From Sphaerolaimus hirsutus (taxonomy: Eukaryota > Nematoda > Chromadorea > Monhysterida > Sphaerolaimidae), in the NCBI GenBank assembly GCA_964036195.1, contig CAXIWS010000640.1, positions 1-64,000 on the forward strand: 64,000 nt of DNA, read 5' to 3'. Positions 11,139 to 22,552 of the stretch are shown in pieces. Position numbers and translations under genes: made by a program. The stretch's first letter is position 1. Each line of letters opens with the position of its first letter. Below the pieces are notes generated by a model. That model was not told where the DNA came from and searched no databases. It saw only the letters and a program-made list of their open reading frames with translations.

Positions 11139-11263
11139 ATGGCCGACGAACGCCTACGCGCTTTGTGAGGTGCAACCGCCGCCTCAGCTATGCCTCCGAG
11201 CAACGTAGATGAGTCCGACACAACTCATCCGTTGACTCAGCATAGCTGGGCATTGACTGGAGT
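11139..11263 (+). pseudogene. 5' end of the outer element's gag, cut off by the inner element
   Basis: An ATG at 11139 is followed in frame by a TGA at 11166-11168. A second ATG in the same frame lies at 11190 and runs without a stop to 11263, the last base of the GGAGT target duplication. The frame continues at 23873 on the other side of the inner element (phase checked across the duplication). Either translation began at 11190 behind a short upstream frame, or it began at 11139 and the TGA is a later nonsense change. The insertion separates this piece from the rest of gag by 12.6 kb. Confidence 0.7.
11259..11263. repeat. Target-site duplication GGAGT of the inner BEL element (left copy)
   Basis: GGAGT lies directly left of the inner element and again at 23868-23872 directly right of it. 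Confidence 0.92.
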
Positions 11264-12578
11264 TGTGATGAAGCCACCGAAGTCAGCGTCTTCTACCACC
11301 GAATCCGGCTGCTTCAAGACCGTAGTGAGAAACGGCCTTTAGAGTGGTTGATTTCCCGTTGTAGCCGAACGTCCACTTGTCGACAGCCAAGTTGAGTTTA
11401 TTTTGTAGTTGTGTGTTGAAAAGGGGGTTCGAATTGTTTCAGGTACTTTATTTCGATCAGATACAGCGTGTTACAAAAGCGCAAAGTCTAGCGAGCTTCC
11501 TAATCGAAGTTTCTATCGCTAGCTTATTTTCGTTCAGTAGCTTGGGTCCGCAGACTGAAGTAAAAACTTCCAAAGTAGCTAAGACACGGAAATCATGTAT
11601 AGAAAACAGCTACAGTAATTTCCTAATACAAATACACAAATAAGTCACAAATGCAACAAAGAAACACATCTAGCCAAAACAGTTGCCTCATACTGCGCGT
11701 GCATACATTCAAATACTTATGGTAAAGAAATACCAAGTACAAATTGGGCTAATAGAAAAACTATTAATCTTGAGAGGCGCAAAGTCGGCAAACTCGGCCG
11801 ATTTACTAATTTGGTTCAATTTGTCAGAAAACCTTGACGCACATTGGGACTAATATAATAGGGTTGGGAAATTATAAATAGTAGTGCAAATGTTCCTAAT
11901 GACGTAAATAGAACAAAGTATATTCAACACAATAATAGTAATCACTTCCTGGAAACGTATACTTCATAATTGGCAAATTGAGACTTATTCGAGGTAAATA
12001 GGTATATTAATTGAGCAGGGTTTATAATACATTCTTAGGTATAATTTGAACAGGGTATTTCCGTGAATGTCAAGTAAATATAAGTATAAATAGTGAGCAG
12101 GGTTAATATAATTATACCTACGCGAAGGGCTTTAATAAACACGTACAGTAAATGCTAGTCTCACACAGGGCACTATTTCTCTATTAGGACGCTGGCTTAA
12201 GTAAATATGTAACACATAAATATTTACAAGATTTGACTTTCCCAAATTGCAAGTAAACCATATAAATGTATATATAATAATGATCAGAAAATTACGGCGA
12301 GTTGAATGAGCCTAATTTCATGTTAATACACCTAATAATAACTTATTTGACCTTTTAACCTAAATATTCCACATAAACATATCGATTACTCATAAAACAC
12401 TTTCCTAATTAAATATTCTCCATGGATAAATAATATAGTGCAGGAAATATATCTTGCATGGTAAATAAATATAGTGCATGAAAAGTAAAATAGTGCAAAT
12501 AAGTAAATGTGCAAATATGAGCCTAATTATCAATTCTCTGTATTTCTTTATCCATCCATTTTTACCACGGTCAGCACA
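11264..12578 (-). repeat. 3' LTR of the inner BEL element
   Basis: 1,315 bp; on the plus strand it runs from TGTGATGAAGCC to CGGTCAGCACA. AT-rich, with repeated 'gagcagggtttataata'-type words (12016-12110). It is the same length as the partner LTR at 22553-23867. Confidence 0.96.
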
Positions 12579-12620
12579 CTCCGGGCGGAAGAGTTGCTGC
12601 ACCCCGTTGTTGCAGCAACG

Positions 12621-15600
12621 TCACATGCTGGTGGTAGTGGGCGCCAAAGTGATGAGTGGCGTTTCCACAGTTGCCTCGGTAGTGAACGTGGTCGTGCGCA
12701 AAGTCGTAGGCGTGCGTGTAGTCGCAGGTCCTGTCGTCGGTGATGCTAACGCTGACCTAGCCTGATGATGAAGCAGGTAGTTGCCCGTGTCGCTTCCTGC
12801 GCGTTCGCGTGAGGCGAATTTGCGGATATCAGGCATGTGAACATTGTCTCTGTTCCTGGCTCTGACTTGTCCCTCATCAGCTGAACTTTCATCTGGTTGA
12901 ACGTATGCTGATAGTGACTTTGCCATTCTGTCCTCTGTTTCTGCTCTCCTTGCAAATCTGACGGACTGTGTTGAGTTGGATCTGGCTCTCCTTTTGATTG
13001 CTGGTCTCAACTCTGTCTTGCGCACTTTTCTCTGTGGGTAATTGGTCTCTTTCTGAGTTGACTTCTTGATAGTATATCTGATGGCTCTGAAGCATAGCCA
13101 TGTGCATTTGAACGGACACACTATGCATTTCCATATGCATGTGTATACACATGGTGGAATCACTGGCTTTCCTGTGGCAATTCTCCAATTGTACCACAGG
13201 TATCCTGCAGCTACGATTCCAGCTATCAGGATTGTGATTCCCAGCAGCATTGCGATTGTGTTGATGATCACTTGAAAGGGTCCTTTTAGCATTCCTCCCA
13301 TAAAGTTAGTGTACCCTTTTGATACTCCAGAGATATAGTGACCATATGCTTTGCCGATTCCTGCTGCTGTCTGTCCAATTCCAGCTCCAATGCCTTCTAT
13401 TGAATTTCTGATCACTCTGGGATCCAATGACATATCTGCTGTGTAATCGATCAACTGGTTCTGCACATGCTCCAAATTCTGTAGTCTCTGAATCTGGCCT
13501 CTGACATCCATGAAATTGGTCGCTCTGTTGACAATGTTGGTGAACAGGTGAGGCGCATCAAATGTGAAGGCCTGCCATTGTCCTTTCCATGTCATTTCAA
13601 TTGGCGTCTCTGTGACATGCACCATTCCATGTGCGGACTTCCACCGTCCATGTTCATTTCTGTACAGGTGCGGTGTGGTGTGGCTGCAGTCCTCTTCTGG
13701 TGATTTCTCCACCAAGTCTCTGCTGCCTGGGCTCTTGAACCACAAGGGCCCATCTTTGTCTAATCTCATTGGTGTGTATTTGTAGCATGTCTCTCCCACT
13801 TTTCCTGTCTGATAAATTATGTATGGCTGCACTTCCTTGCATTCCCAAAACATAATTGCTTCTCCAGCCCATTCTGCATGAACATCCTGTCTTCCCAGCA
13901 TGGCTCGAATCCCCAGTGTTGGATCGATGCGGAAAAGCTGAGTCAACATGTCCAGTTGGTTCTTGCGAAGTTGACATAGCTGATGCCATACAATCGCAAA
14001 TTGTGCCTGAGTCATTTCTCTGACCACATGTTGCAGGAACTGAAACTTGGAGTTTCTGTCGTCCAATCTGGCATACAATGTTCCACTGATTGTCGACTCT
14101 CTCGCCTCCACTATCTTTCCTGGCATTGCCCATTCTACAGGCACATCTTCTCTTCTGTCAAACTGGATGAATACACCTCCTTGATCGGTATAGTATGTGT
14201 CTCCCGGAACACATTCTGAACCAATTGGCCTCTTTGTCTTGTTGCTGTGGGAGTATGCTGCTTGCAATTTTGATACAATAATTGTCTGGCCAGATATTTC
14301 TGATTTGAATCTGCCAATTCTCTCATATGCACATTGATGCTTGAAGTTCTCTGTATCCCACACTGTGATTCCATAATTGTGGTCTCTGCAATGTCCCATC
14401 ATGGCTCTGCACTGGCTGAAATCTTGCAAGTCGCTGATTACAGTCTTTCCATCAAGTGAAGCCACGGTTCCTTCTTCCATGTAGAAGTTACTGACGACAT
14501 TCTCTTTGTCATGGCAACACCATGAATATTCCACATTCAAGGTTTGATTGGTTGTCCACACTCTGGGCTCCATTTCCACTAAATGTGTTCCTCTGAACAT
14601 CTTGTGAATTCTTGCATAGTTACAGGCTACCACGCCAACTTGCTGGTATTTCTCAAAATTGCCTGTAATGCCTTTCGCTCCCCAGAAACTGGTGTGTGTG
14701 ATGATCTCTTTGATTCTGATGTAGCATCTATATGCCTTTTCTTTCTGTGGAATCTGTCTCTGTGCGTAAAGTGTAACTTTCATTGCCTTGACAAAATTCC
14801 TTGGTGGGATATGGCACTGCACTTCTTCAGGAACTGTAAGCGCATGTCCATGCCTCCCACTGGTACAAATTTGGTACTTCTGGCTTTGTGAACTGATCAC
14901 CTGTTCCACAGGATGATCCTTAATTGCATCCTTGAATCTCTCATAAGTCTGCATTTCTCTGACAGATTTTGGTGGCCATTCTGAAGGCAAAGGCGGCAAT
15001 CCATGATGCGCTGCCAATGATGGTGGCCTTACTGTCGAGGTTTCTAGAACGTATGTTCTGGAAAATACTTCGCTGTAAGCTTTGCTGGCTTCTCTCAGCG
15101 TTGCTGACTCTGACATGCCTGTCAACATCAACACCATGCACAGCATTCCAATCACCAGACTGCTGGTGGTTGCTGTGGCCTTCCCTGTTACACTCCTCAG
15201 GACTCTATCTGATGCTGAGTTCCTCTGAGCAGGGTTTGGTACAGAGTCTCTGTTCGAGCTCTGATTTCTGACATGCTTCTGGACAATTGCTGGGTCCAGT
15301 AAATCCACTTTGACTGTCACTGCTGTCTCTGGGATATCCATTGTCTTTGAATTGATTTCCAGCGGATACAATTGATTGAGTGGTCTGCTGACCACATTTC
15401 TGTTGGCAGTTCTAACTTTTGCTGAGCGAATTTGTCCATCTTTGCTAGGCTCTAACTGCTCGATGCGACCCATCCTCCATGCACCTCTGGGCATGTTTTC
15501 TTCATAAATCAGTACAACTTCATTCACTTTGGGTTCTTGAGTCGCTGTCAATCTGCCTTGTTTGTGTGTCACCTGAGTCCTTTCCCTCAAGCTTGGGATA

Positions 15601-18600
15601 TACTCTTGATGCCACAAGTCCCAGAACTTATCCAAAGTTTGCTGGGTTGTCTCCCAATATTTCTGCAGTTTCGCTGCGTTATCCATTCTGGGCACAAATT
15701 CTCCATCTTTGTCTGCATCAAACTGTGGTGCTCCAATCTGACCTTCCCCTGTCAGGAAGTCTTTCGGTGTCAGCACTCTGAGGCTCTTTACATCACCATA
15801 GATGTAAGAGATTGGCCTGCTGTTGATCACTGCCTCGACTTCTGGCAGAAGTGTCAACAATTCTTGCAGGGTTAACATTCTGTGCCCCACAGCTGCCTTG
15901 AAATGTTTCTTGGTAATGCCCACCATTCTCTCATAGACACCTCCCTGCCACGGTGCCATAGGAGTAGTCATGTTCCACTGAATTTGTTGCTGTGAGCAGT
16001 AAGTCTGTACTGCTCCACTTTTGACCATTTCTGACCATTCTTTCCCAGTATTGATGGCCTTGTCAGTGCTTGTACTAAGCACTTTCTCTGTCAATTTGAA
16101 TTGCGTCGCATTGTCTGAAATCACTGCCTCAGGCTTTCCACGCCTGGCGATGAATCTCCTGACTGCGTTCAGGAATTCCTGTGCTGTCATGTCCAGCACA
16201 CTTTCCAGGTGAACTGCACGTGTCACCATGCATGTGAACAAACAGATCCACATTTTTCTGTGATTTTTGTCCACTTTGTACCAAACTGGTCCCAAATAAT
16301 CCAAGCCCGTGTACTGGAACGGTCTGGCTCTCTGAACCCTGGTTTCTGGCAAATCTGGCATTGGTGGAAGCTGGTACGGCTTCGCTCCCGATTTCTTACA
16401 GGTTGGGCAGGTTCTGGTCATATTGTAGATCACCCGTCTGCCCTGTGTAATCCAGTACTTTTGTCTGATCGCTGCCAATGTGTGTTGCACTCCTGCGTGC
16501 ATCAATTTCTCATGCTGGTCTCTGACGATCAGCTGAGTCACTGTAGCCATTGCTGGCAACAGTATGAGTGGCACTGTGACCTCCTGTGGGTTTGTATGCT
16601 CCATTCTGCCATGGCACTTCAGGATTCCATCCTGATGCATTTGCACATTGAGCCATTTAATCAACTGCTGGTCTGCAGCTGTTTTCTTGCTATTCTGGCT
16701 GCCTCTGTTGTGGCCTGTTGCCAGAATCTCTGCCACTCCTTTGTAATGATTTTGTTGCGTCACTTTGATCCAATATTTCAACGCAATCTCTCTCTCTTCA
16801 ATTCTGATAATTCCCTGTGGTTTTATTGTACCACAGATACTTTTCATGATTTCTGACAATCCATTCTGACTGTCATTTTTTCTGCGCTTTTTGTGCATCT
16901 GTCGCACAAATCTCATCACGTATACTGTTGCATCCAGTAACTTTGTCAGTGACGAGAATCTCTGAATCTCAATTCCCAATGGGTTGCTTTGCTTGCTTTC
17001 ATCAGCTTGCTCATTGCTGGCATCTGGGTCACTGGCCACTTGCTGTGTGGCGCCCAGGTAAATTGGACTGGCTTTTGGGAATTTGAGCTCTTCTTTCTTG
17101 ATTTCTGCCATTACTTCTGGCGTAACTGGCTCCACTTTCGGCTCTGGCCATTCTCCAGTCATTAGCCATTCTGGCCCCTTCCACCACAGGTTACTGCCTT
17201 CCAACTCTGACATATTCATGCCTCTTGTGGCCATGTCAGCTGGGTTTTCCAGTCCTGCGATGTGTCTGATGTGCATGTTTTCTGTCTCACTCTGAATTTT
17301 CCTGATTTCATCCAATCTGTTCTTGACAAAACATGCCAGTGGCTTCGCTGTTGTTAGCCACTTCAGACAACAGGTTGAATCTGACCATACAACTGTCTGA
17401 CTGAATTTGACGTCCTTGAGCTCCTTGTGAATGAATTTCGACATTCTGCTGCCGATCAACATTGCTAACAATTCCAGCCGTGGAATTGTCACTTCTGGTT
17501 TCTTTGGAGCTAGTCTCAATCTGGAGTACAGCAGGCTTGATGTGCCGCTGTTATTTTCCGTTTTCTGGCATATGTATGCCGCTGCGCTGTATGCCATTGC
17601 TGAGGCATCAACGAAAATGTGCAGTTGTGCACCTGCACCACTCTGATAATTCAAATTTCTGTTGAACTTGATCTGTCCAACTTTGAGCAATTCTGTCTCC
17701 AATTGCTGCCAAATTGCTGTCTGTTCTTCAGACAGGGGGGTATCCCATTCTTTGGCACTTGGTCCTGAATGCCATAACGTTTGCAAAAATCTCTTTGCTG
17801 GCAGTAGGACAGGACTAATGAGTCCCATTGGATCAAAACATCCCGCAGTTACCTTCGCAACTGTCCTTTTCGTGGGAAGTTTGATTTTCTGGTCAGTTTC
17901 TGATAGTTGTGATTGCTGAACTGTCTTTGGCGTTTTCAGCCACATCTGGTCGCTTTCTGTGTCCCATTTCATTCCTAAGACTGTTGTGACAATTTCCTTG
18001 GCCACATCTGACTCTGCCAATTGCCAAGTAAAGTTCTTGTTGTTGCTGTTCCATTCTCTCAGATTCATCTGTGCCTCTGTGAACAGCACTTTGGATTCCT
18101 GGTACAATTCGATTGCTTTCTGCTCTGTGTCCACACTGAGGATCAAATTATCCACATACAGATTTTCATCGATCAATTTTGCATTTTCTGTGCCAGCTTG
18201 ATTCAGGTGGTATCTGACTGTCAGCGCCAGCAGCGCTGGGCTGCAGATTATACCAAATGGTACTCTGGCAAATCTGTAAATCTGAATGTTGTCCTCCATG
18301 GATGGTTTCGTGGGATCCTTGTACCACAGAAATCTTGTCACATCTCTGTCACTGTCCTGCAGACTAATCTGCAGAAATGCTTTCTCTATGTCTGCGACCA
18401 GTGCAATTCCATGCAATCGGAATCGCATCAGTATCCCTACCAGCTGTGGTAGTATAACTGTACCGCGGTACATGCACTCATTCAAGCTTGGCATGCCTGG
18501 CGGTTTCGCTGAGGCATCATATACCTCTCTGACCTTTGTGGTAGTTTTCTCTGGCGTTATCACTGGTTGATGAGGCAATATATGGAATTTTCTGCCATCC

Positions 18601-21347
18601 ATAATATCCTCTTGGACTTTCTCAATCACTCCTTGCTCCTCTTGTGCTTTCATGATTGCCTGAATTTTCTCCAGTAATTCTGGGTCTCTCTTGAGCCTGT
18701 TGGTGAGGTATCTGAACCTCTTGAACGCCATTGCTTTGTTATCTGGGAGTTCATGCAAATTTGGCTTGTACATGAACTTAACAGAGTACCGTCCATCTGG
18801 GTTTCTCTGTACACTCTCATTGAATTGCTTTATGGCCTCATCATCCTCGACGAGGTCTGGCTGGTCCATTATGCCAATGGTATCCAGTCTATCCATATCT
18901 TTGACATTTGGTACAGGAGCAATTGACAACGGTGCTTCCTCGTACCACTTTTCTCTCTGAATTTGATGCACAATTGTGTTGACCACTACCGGATATGCAC
19001 CATCCGTGGTCCATTGATTTCTGTTGCTCGTCAGCTGCCCACCTCCCATCAGCAATCCCAATTCTGATGGAATGACATACAATCCTGACGGAAGTCTGGT
19101 GGTGCTGGTGTTTCTGGACATCAAGTCCCAGAAATAATTCAAGCCCACTATAATGTCTGGCTTGAACTTGCACTCTGTCCCTTTTTCTTTGGGAATTCTG
19201 TCTGCAAAATAACTCTCATCCGGGAAGTACTTCTGCAGGTACTTTTCGTCCTGTTCTGACACAGGCACTTTGACTTGTTCTGTGGTCAACGTCGGGACCA
19301 CATCAGCCACCATATCAACTTTCTGGCCATTTCTGAGTCGCATTCTGAATTCCACTTGCTGTACTACTTTATAGTGCGGCTTTTCATTTCCGAATGTGTA
19401 CACCTGGATGTGGTGTTCACCTGTACTCTTCAAATTGAGTTTCTTGGCCACTTTTTCTGACATGTACGTTCCCTGGGATCCTGTGTCCAGGAACGCTTGA
19501 ATCTGCAGTGGTGACTGTTCAGGCTCCATCTCTGTATCCATTTCTGAAGCCTCAATCACGGTTCTGGCTGTCATCAGCATTGACATATTCCTGTTTACTG
19601 ACAGGTTCACTGACGTATTTTGTTGCTTTGTATTTGGTTTTGTAACCACTGTGCTGGATATGGTTTCTGTCTCTACCACTTCTGGTCCAGCTTCTTCCAC
19701 AGTGACACAATTCACTGTGGCCTTTCTCTGTTGGCTCTGTGCTGGTCGACCGGCCGTCGGCACAGACTTTCTGCCATTGTTCGCCGATTGCTGACCACTC
19801 TGTTGACCATTTGCTTTGAATGCTGGAATTTGCCGTCCAGCGTTTCCATTGCTATTGTCACCAAATTTCTCTGGGCACACAGCAGTGTGGTGCCTATTGG
19901 ACTTGCAATAGAAACAATTTCTCGTAAATTGACACTGATTCATGTAATGCCCTTTCTGCAGGCATCTCAGGCATCGCTCTGCCTTTGACAAAATCACTCT
20001 CCTTTCTCTGGCAGTTCTGAACTTTGGACACTTATCATTAAAGTGTAATTGCTGTGTGTCATTGCAGAACACACACGGCCTCCCAGGATTTATGAATCCA
20101 GCCTGTGGTGCACTCTGACCATTCTGGATCACAGACATGCTCCCTGTGCTGGTCCTTGGGTTCTCTGGCCCTCTGAATCGATTCCCATTGCCTTGGAACC
20201 GATTATTGAATTGCTGTGCGCGCGGATTATTCCCAAACCCCTGGCGCGATTGCTGAACTGGTGCCTCAGTTTGCTGTGCGTGCTGTACAGCCTCACTGAG
20301 CGCTAGCTGCTTGCCAAACAGCTTTCTGAATATCTCCACCGTCAAGGCTTCCTCAGTTCCCTGTTCCTTCTGGATTTCTCTGAGAACCTCGGGTGGTACT
20401 TTCTGTTGCAGCTGGCTCAACAGCATTGGATGTTCCACTGATTCACCCAGTGACTCCAACTGCTGGAGCAGCCTTTCAATTGCATCAAACAAAATTCTCA
20501 TATCCTGACAGGTATTCCTGGCCTGTTGCAGCTTCATGATATTACTCATCAGCGTGTTTCTGACCACAACTGGCTGGTCATATCTCTTCTTGAGCATTGC
20601 AATTGCGGGTGCATAATTCTCTGCGGTCACACTCAATCCACTGATCATGCCAAATGCTGAGCCTTTCAGCAAGCTCCTCAAGTATGAGAACTTGGAAATG
20701 TCCTCCAAATCTGTCCGATTGTGAATGTGGGATTCGAACATTTGCCACCATGATCGAAATTTGACAATTTCCCCAGTAAACTGTTCCACTTCCAGTTTTT
20801 GCAATTTGACGCTTTTTGCTGTGGTTGCATTGGTTGAACTGGCTCCCTGAACAGCTCCCTGAGCTGTCAAAGCCATCTGGGCAGCCATCTGCTGTATGAA
20901 TGCTGTATTGACTTCATACATGGTATTTCCGCTCTGTTGCTGGATCATATCTTGCAACTCTTCGATGTACACATTCATGGCTACTACTTTCTGTGTCACC
21001 AAATCTGACATATTTGCATATTCCTCATATGAGTCTTGGTATATCTTCTGTTCTTGTTCCATCTGGTCGGGTTCGTCAATGTCCTTGATGATATCCCTCC
21101 ATGCGTCAAATTGAGTTCTCACTGCAGTCATTGCACTTTCCAATTTTGCACCCTCCTGTTTGATAGATGCAATCACTCTTCTCATCTCTGTTCTCTTATC
21201 ATCCTTTGATGCTTCCGCAAATAGTTCCAGGTCATATTTGGCAAATTCTCTTGCCAATCTACTTTCCACCCTGTGCTTTGCTGGCCCCAGGGTCTTTCTG
21301 ATGTGACCCGTTGGCGAAACCATTTTTGCTGATGAATTTTCTTTCAC
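12621..21347 (-). CDS. Gag-Pol-Env polyprotein of the inner BEL element (2,908 aa)
   Basis: One uninterrupted frame. Domains by rough residue number: Gag 1-420; Cys-rich CCHC-type knuckles about 422-492; aspartic protease with DTGS near 622; reverse transcriptase about 900-1100, starting after 'ILPHQPVITP' and with a YVDN active-site box near 1066 where many retroelements have YVDD; RNase H-like region about 1290-1400 with DAS and SDST motifs; integrase with an H-H-C-C zinc region about 1600-1660, GLDY near 1684 and SDNA near 1746; then an Env-like region. A hydrophobic signal-like segment lies near 2060 and a membrane segment near 2700, followed by a basic tail and a Thr-rich end. Env is fused to Pol in one frame, so it presumably needs proteolytic release or a spliced mRNA. 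The start at 21347 is the first ATG of the frame. Gag and Env are not further identified. Confidence 0.93.
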   Translation of the reverse strand: MKENSSAKMVSPTGHIRKTLGPAKHRVESRLAREFAKYDLELFAEASKDDKRTEMRRVIASIKQEGAKLESAMTAVRTQFDAWRDIIKDIDEPDQMEQEQKIYQDSYEEYANMSDLVTQKVVAMNVYIEELQDMIQQQSGNTMYEVNTAFIQQMAAQMALTAQGAVQGASSTNATTAKSVKLQKLEVEQFTGEIVKFRSWWQMFESHIHNRTDLEDISKFSYLRSLLKGSAFGMISGLSVTAENYAPAIAMLKKRYDQPVVVRNTLMSNIMKLQQARNTCQDMRILFDAIERLLQQLESLGESVEHPMLLSQLQQKVPPEVLREIQKEQGTEEALTVEIFRKLFGKQLALSEAVQHAQQTEAPVQQSRQGFGNNPRAQQFNNRFQGNGNRFRGPENPRTSTGSMSVIQNGQSAPQAGFINPGRPCVFCNDTQQLHFNDKCPKFRTARERRVILSKAERCLRCLQKGHYMNQCQFTRNCFYCKSNRHHTAVCPEKFGDNSNGNAGRQIPAFKANGQQSGQQSANNGRKSVPTAGRPAQSQQRKATVNCVTVEEAGPEVVETETISSTVVTKPNTKQQNTSVNLSVNRNMSMLMTARTVIEASEMDTEMEPEQSPLQIQAFLDTGSQGTYMSEKVAKKLNLKSTGEHHIQVYTFGNEKPHYKVVQQVEFRMRLRNGQKVDMVADVVPTLTTEQVKVPVSEQDEKYLQKYFPDESYFADRIPKEKGTECKFKPDIIVGLNYFWDLMSRNTSTTRLPSGLYVIPSELGLLMGGGQLTSNRNQWTTDGAYPVVVNTIVHQIQREKWYEEAPLSIAPVPNVKDMDRLDTIGIMDQPDLVEDDEAIKQFNESVQRNPDGRYSVKFMYKPNLHELPDNKAMAFKRFRYLTNRLKRDPELLEKIQAIMKAQEEQGVIEKVQEDIMDGRKFHILPHQPVITPEKTTTKVREVYDASAKPPGMPSLNECMYRGTVILPQLVGILMRFRLHGIALVADIEKAFLQISLQDSDRDVTRFLWYKDPTKPSMEDNIQIYRFARVPFGIICSPALLALTVRYHLNQAGTENAKLIDENLYVDNLILSVDTEQKAIELYQESKVLFTEAQMNLREWNSNNKNFTWQLAESDVAKEIVTTVLGMKWDTESDQMWLKTPKTVQQSQLSETDQKIKLPTKRTVAKVTAGCFDPMGLISPVLLPAKRFLQTLWHSGPSAKEWDTPLSEEQTAIWQQLETELLKVGQIKFNRNLNYQSGAGAQLHIFVDASAMAYSAAAYICQKTENNSGTSSLLYSRLRLAPKKPEVTIPRLELLAMLIGSRMSKFIHKELKDVKFSQTVVWSDSTCCLKWLTTAKPLACFVKNRLDEIRKIQSETENMHIRHIAGLENPADMATRGMNMSELEGSNLWWKGPEWLMTGEWPEPKVEPVTPEVMAEIKKEELKFPKASPIYLGATQQVASDPDASNEQADESKQSNPLGIEIQRFSSLTKLLDATVYVMRFVRQMHKKRRKNDSQNGLSEIMKSICGTIKPQGIIRIEEREIALKYWIKVTQQNHYKGVAEILATGHNRGSQNSKKTAADQQLIKWLNVQMHQDGILKCHGRMEHTNPQEVTVPLILLPAMATVTQLIVRDQHEKLMHAGVQHTLAAIRQKYWITQGRRVIYNMTRTCPTCKKSGAKPYQLPPMPDLPETRVQRARPFQYTGLDYLGPVWYKVDKNHRKMWICLFTCMVTRAVHLESVLDMTAQEFLNAVRRFIARRGKPEAVISDNATQFKLTEKVLSTSTDKAINTGKEWSEMVKSGAVQTYCSQQQIQWNMTTPMAPWQGGVYERMVGITKKHFKAAVGHRMLTLQELLTLLPEVEAVINSRPISYIYGDVKSLRVLTPKDFLTGEGQIGAPQFDADKDGEFVPRMDNAAKLQKYWETTQQTLDKFWDLWHQEYIPSLRERTQVTHKQGRLTATQEPKVNEVVLIYEENMPRGAWRMGRIEQLEPSKDGQIRSAKVRTANRNVVSRPLNQLYPLEINSKTMDIPETAVTVKVDLLDPAIVQKHVRNQSSNRDSVPNPAQRNSASDRVLRSVTGKATATTSSLVIGMLCMVLMLTGMSESATLREASKAYSEVFSRTYVLETSTVRPPSLAAHHGLPPLPSEWPPKSVREMQTYERFKDAIKDHPVEQVISSQSQKYQICTSGRHGHALTVPEEVQCHIPPRNFVKAMKVTLYAQRQIPQKEKAYRCYIRIKEIITHTSFWGAKGITGNFEKYQQVGVVACNYARIHKMFRGTHLVEMEPRVWTTNQTLNVEYSWCCHDKENVVSNFYMEEGTVASLDGKTVISDLQDFSQCRAMMGHCRDHNYGITVWDTENFKHQCAYERIGRFKSEISGQTIIVSKLQAAYSHSNKTKRPIGSECVPGDTYYTDQGGVFIQFDRREDVPVEWAMPGKIVEARESTISGTLYARLDDRNSKFQFLQHVVREMTQAQFAIVWHQLCQLRKNQLDMLTQLFRIDPTLGIRAMLGRQDVHAEWAGEAIMFWECKEVQPYIIYQTGKVGETCYKYTPMRLDKDGPLWFKSPGSRDLVEKSPEEDCSHTTPHLYRNEHGRWKSAHGMVHVTETPIEMTWKGQWQAFTFDAPHLFTNIVNRATNFMDVRGQIQRLQNLEHVQNQLIDYTADMSLDPRVIRNSIEGIGAGIGQTAAGIGKAYGHYISGVSKGYTNFMGGMLKGPFQVIINTIAMLLGITILIAGIVAAGYLWYNWRIATGKPVIPPCVYTCIWKCIVCPFKCTWLCFRAIRYTIKKSTQKETNYPQRKVRKTELRPAIKRRARSNSTQSVRFARRAETEDRMAKSLSAYVQPDESSADEGQVRARNRDNVHMPDIRKFASRERAGSDTGNYLLHHQARSALASPTTGPATTRTPTTLRTTTFTTEATVETPLITLAPTTTSM

Positions 21348-22552
21348 TGTTTCTCTTTATAGTGTGTCTCCTGTGACGCCTGTGACGCTTCTCTGCGTCT
21401 TTCTGTGTAGTGCTCTGTGCACTACGGATTTGTTGTGCCACACACAATACCAATGCAGTCCTACAGGCCCCTGATGTGTTCTCACGCGTTGACCTTTACT
21501 GCACTGGCACCAGGTGTGTTCCTAAAGCCCCTGACGTGATTGTTTACACGCGTTGACTTCAACACACCGGTCAAATCCACATGGACAATAAACAATTTAT
21601 TTGCCCAGCAGTGTGCGCCCAAAGAGGGTCCGTACACACTCTTTCTGAGCGCTCTGGCGCTCTTTCTGGCACACCTGTGTGCCTTGTGACCACGCCGGCC
21701 ACTTGCTTTCCTGAGCGGCTCCTGTGCTGCTGTGCGCAGTGCTGCGCTTGCCGTGTCGCCTGCGACACGTTTCTGTGCACTCTGGTGCACCTTCTGATTC
21801 TGGGCAGTGTTTCTGTACACTGCTCTGCAATTGCGCCTGTGCAATGCAGAATTCTGGCACTTTTGTGCTGTCTGATCTGATGGTACCGAGCAGGCACAGC
21901 GTGTATATTTGATGGGAGCTCCGCAAAGCCCCTACACGCTACCAAGTATCCTAATACTTGGTTTTCAAATCCACTCTCTGTCAGCCACAGCCCTCTGTCA
22001 GCTACAGCCCTTTGTACACTGATACCCCTACTTTTGCACTTCCGAGGTATGAGTCCACTCTTACCCAGTGGAGCGAGGGACCTCCGCGAATGCCCAAAAA
22101 ACAGCCCTTTGACTAGCGTGGCTCTGTGGCGATCCTGTCTCCGTCAGGTCACCCTCCCTTGGCATAGGAAGGACGTGCGAGGGGTCACTGGCGTCCGGAT
22201 GTCCAGGAGCGTCCAGCGAAAGTTTGACCACCGTCCGACAATGACTCCTTGTCAAATGCCGGTGCCGCCCAGCATCTAGCACCTTGCCAGAACACTGGTG
22301 AAAGCTGCCTGAAATCCTGACAGGCTTGTCAGAACTCCAGTGTCCTCCGCGCGTGAGCGTAGAACCGCTCCCAGGATGTAGACAGGAGTGCCGTGACTCT
22401 GGCACAATGCTGTCTGCAAATCAACAGCCAACGCTCAGCCAAGGCCAAATTGATGTTCAGCAGTACTTTTGAAGTTCTGCCAACTGCCGCACAATGTTCG
22501 TTCCGGCTTGGTGAGTGCACAATGTCATGCAATCACCCTGCTCGCTGCGCCA
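21348..22552 (-). other. Leader of the inner element with primer-binding-like site
   Basis: Between the 5' LTR and the start codon lie 1,205 bp. The first 20 bases on the minus strand (22552-22533) are TGGCGCAGCGAGCAGGGTGA, the presumed primer-binding site. The leader is rich in TCTG on the plus strand (CAGA in the RNA), like the coding region. Several short frames are open but none looks like a protein. Packaging or translation signals may lie here, but I cannot point to one. Confidence 0.7.
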
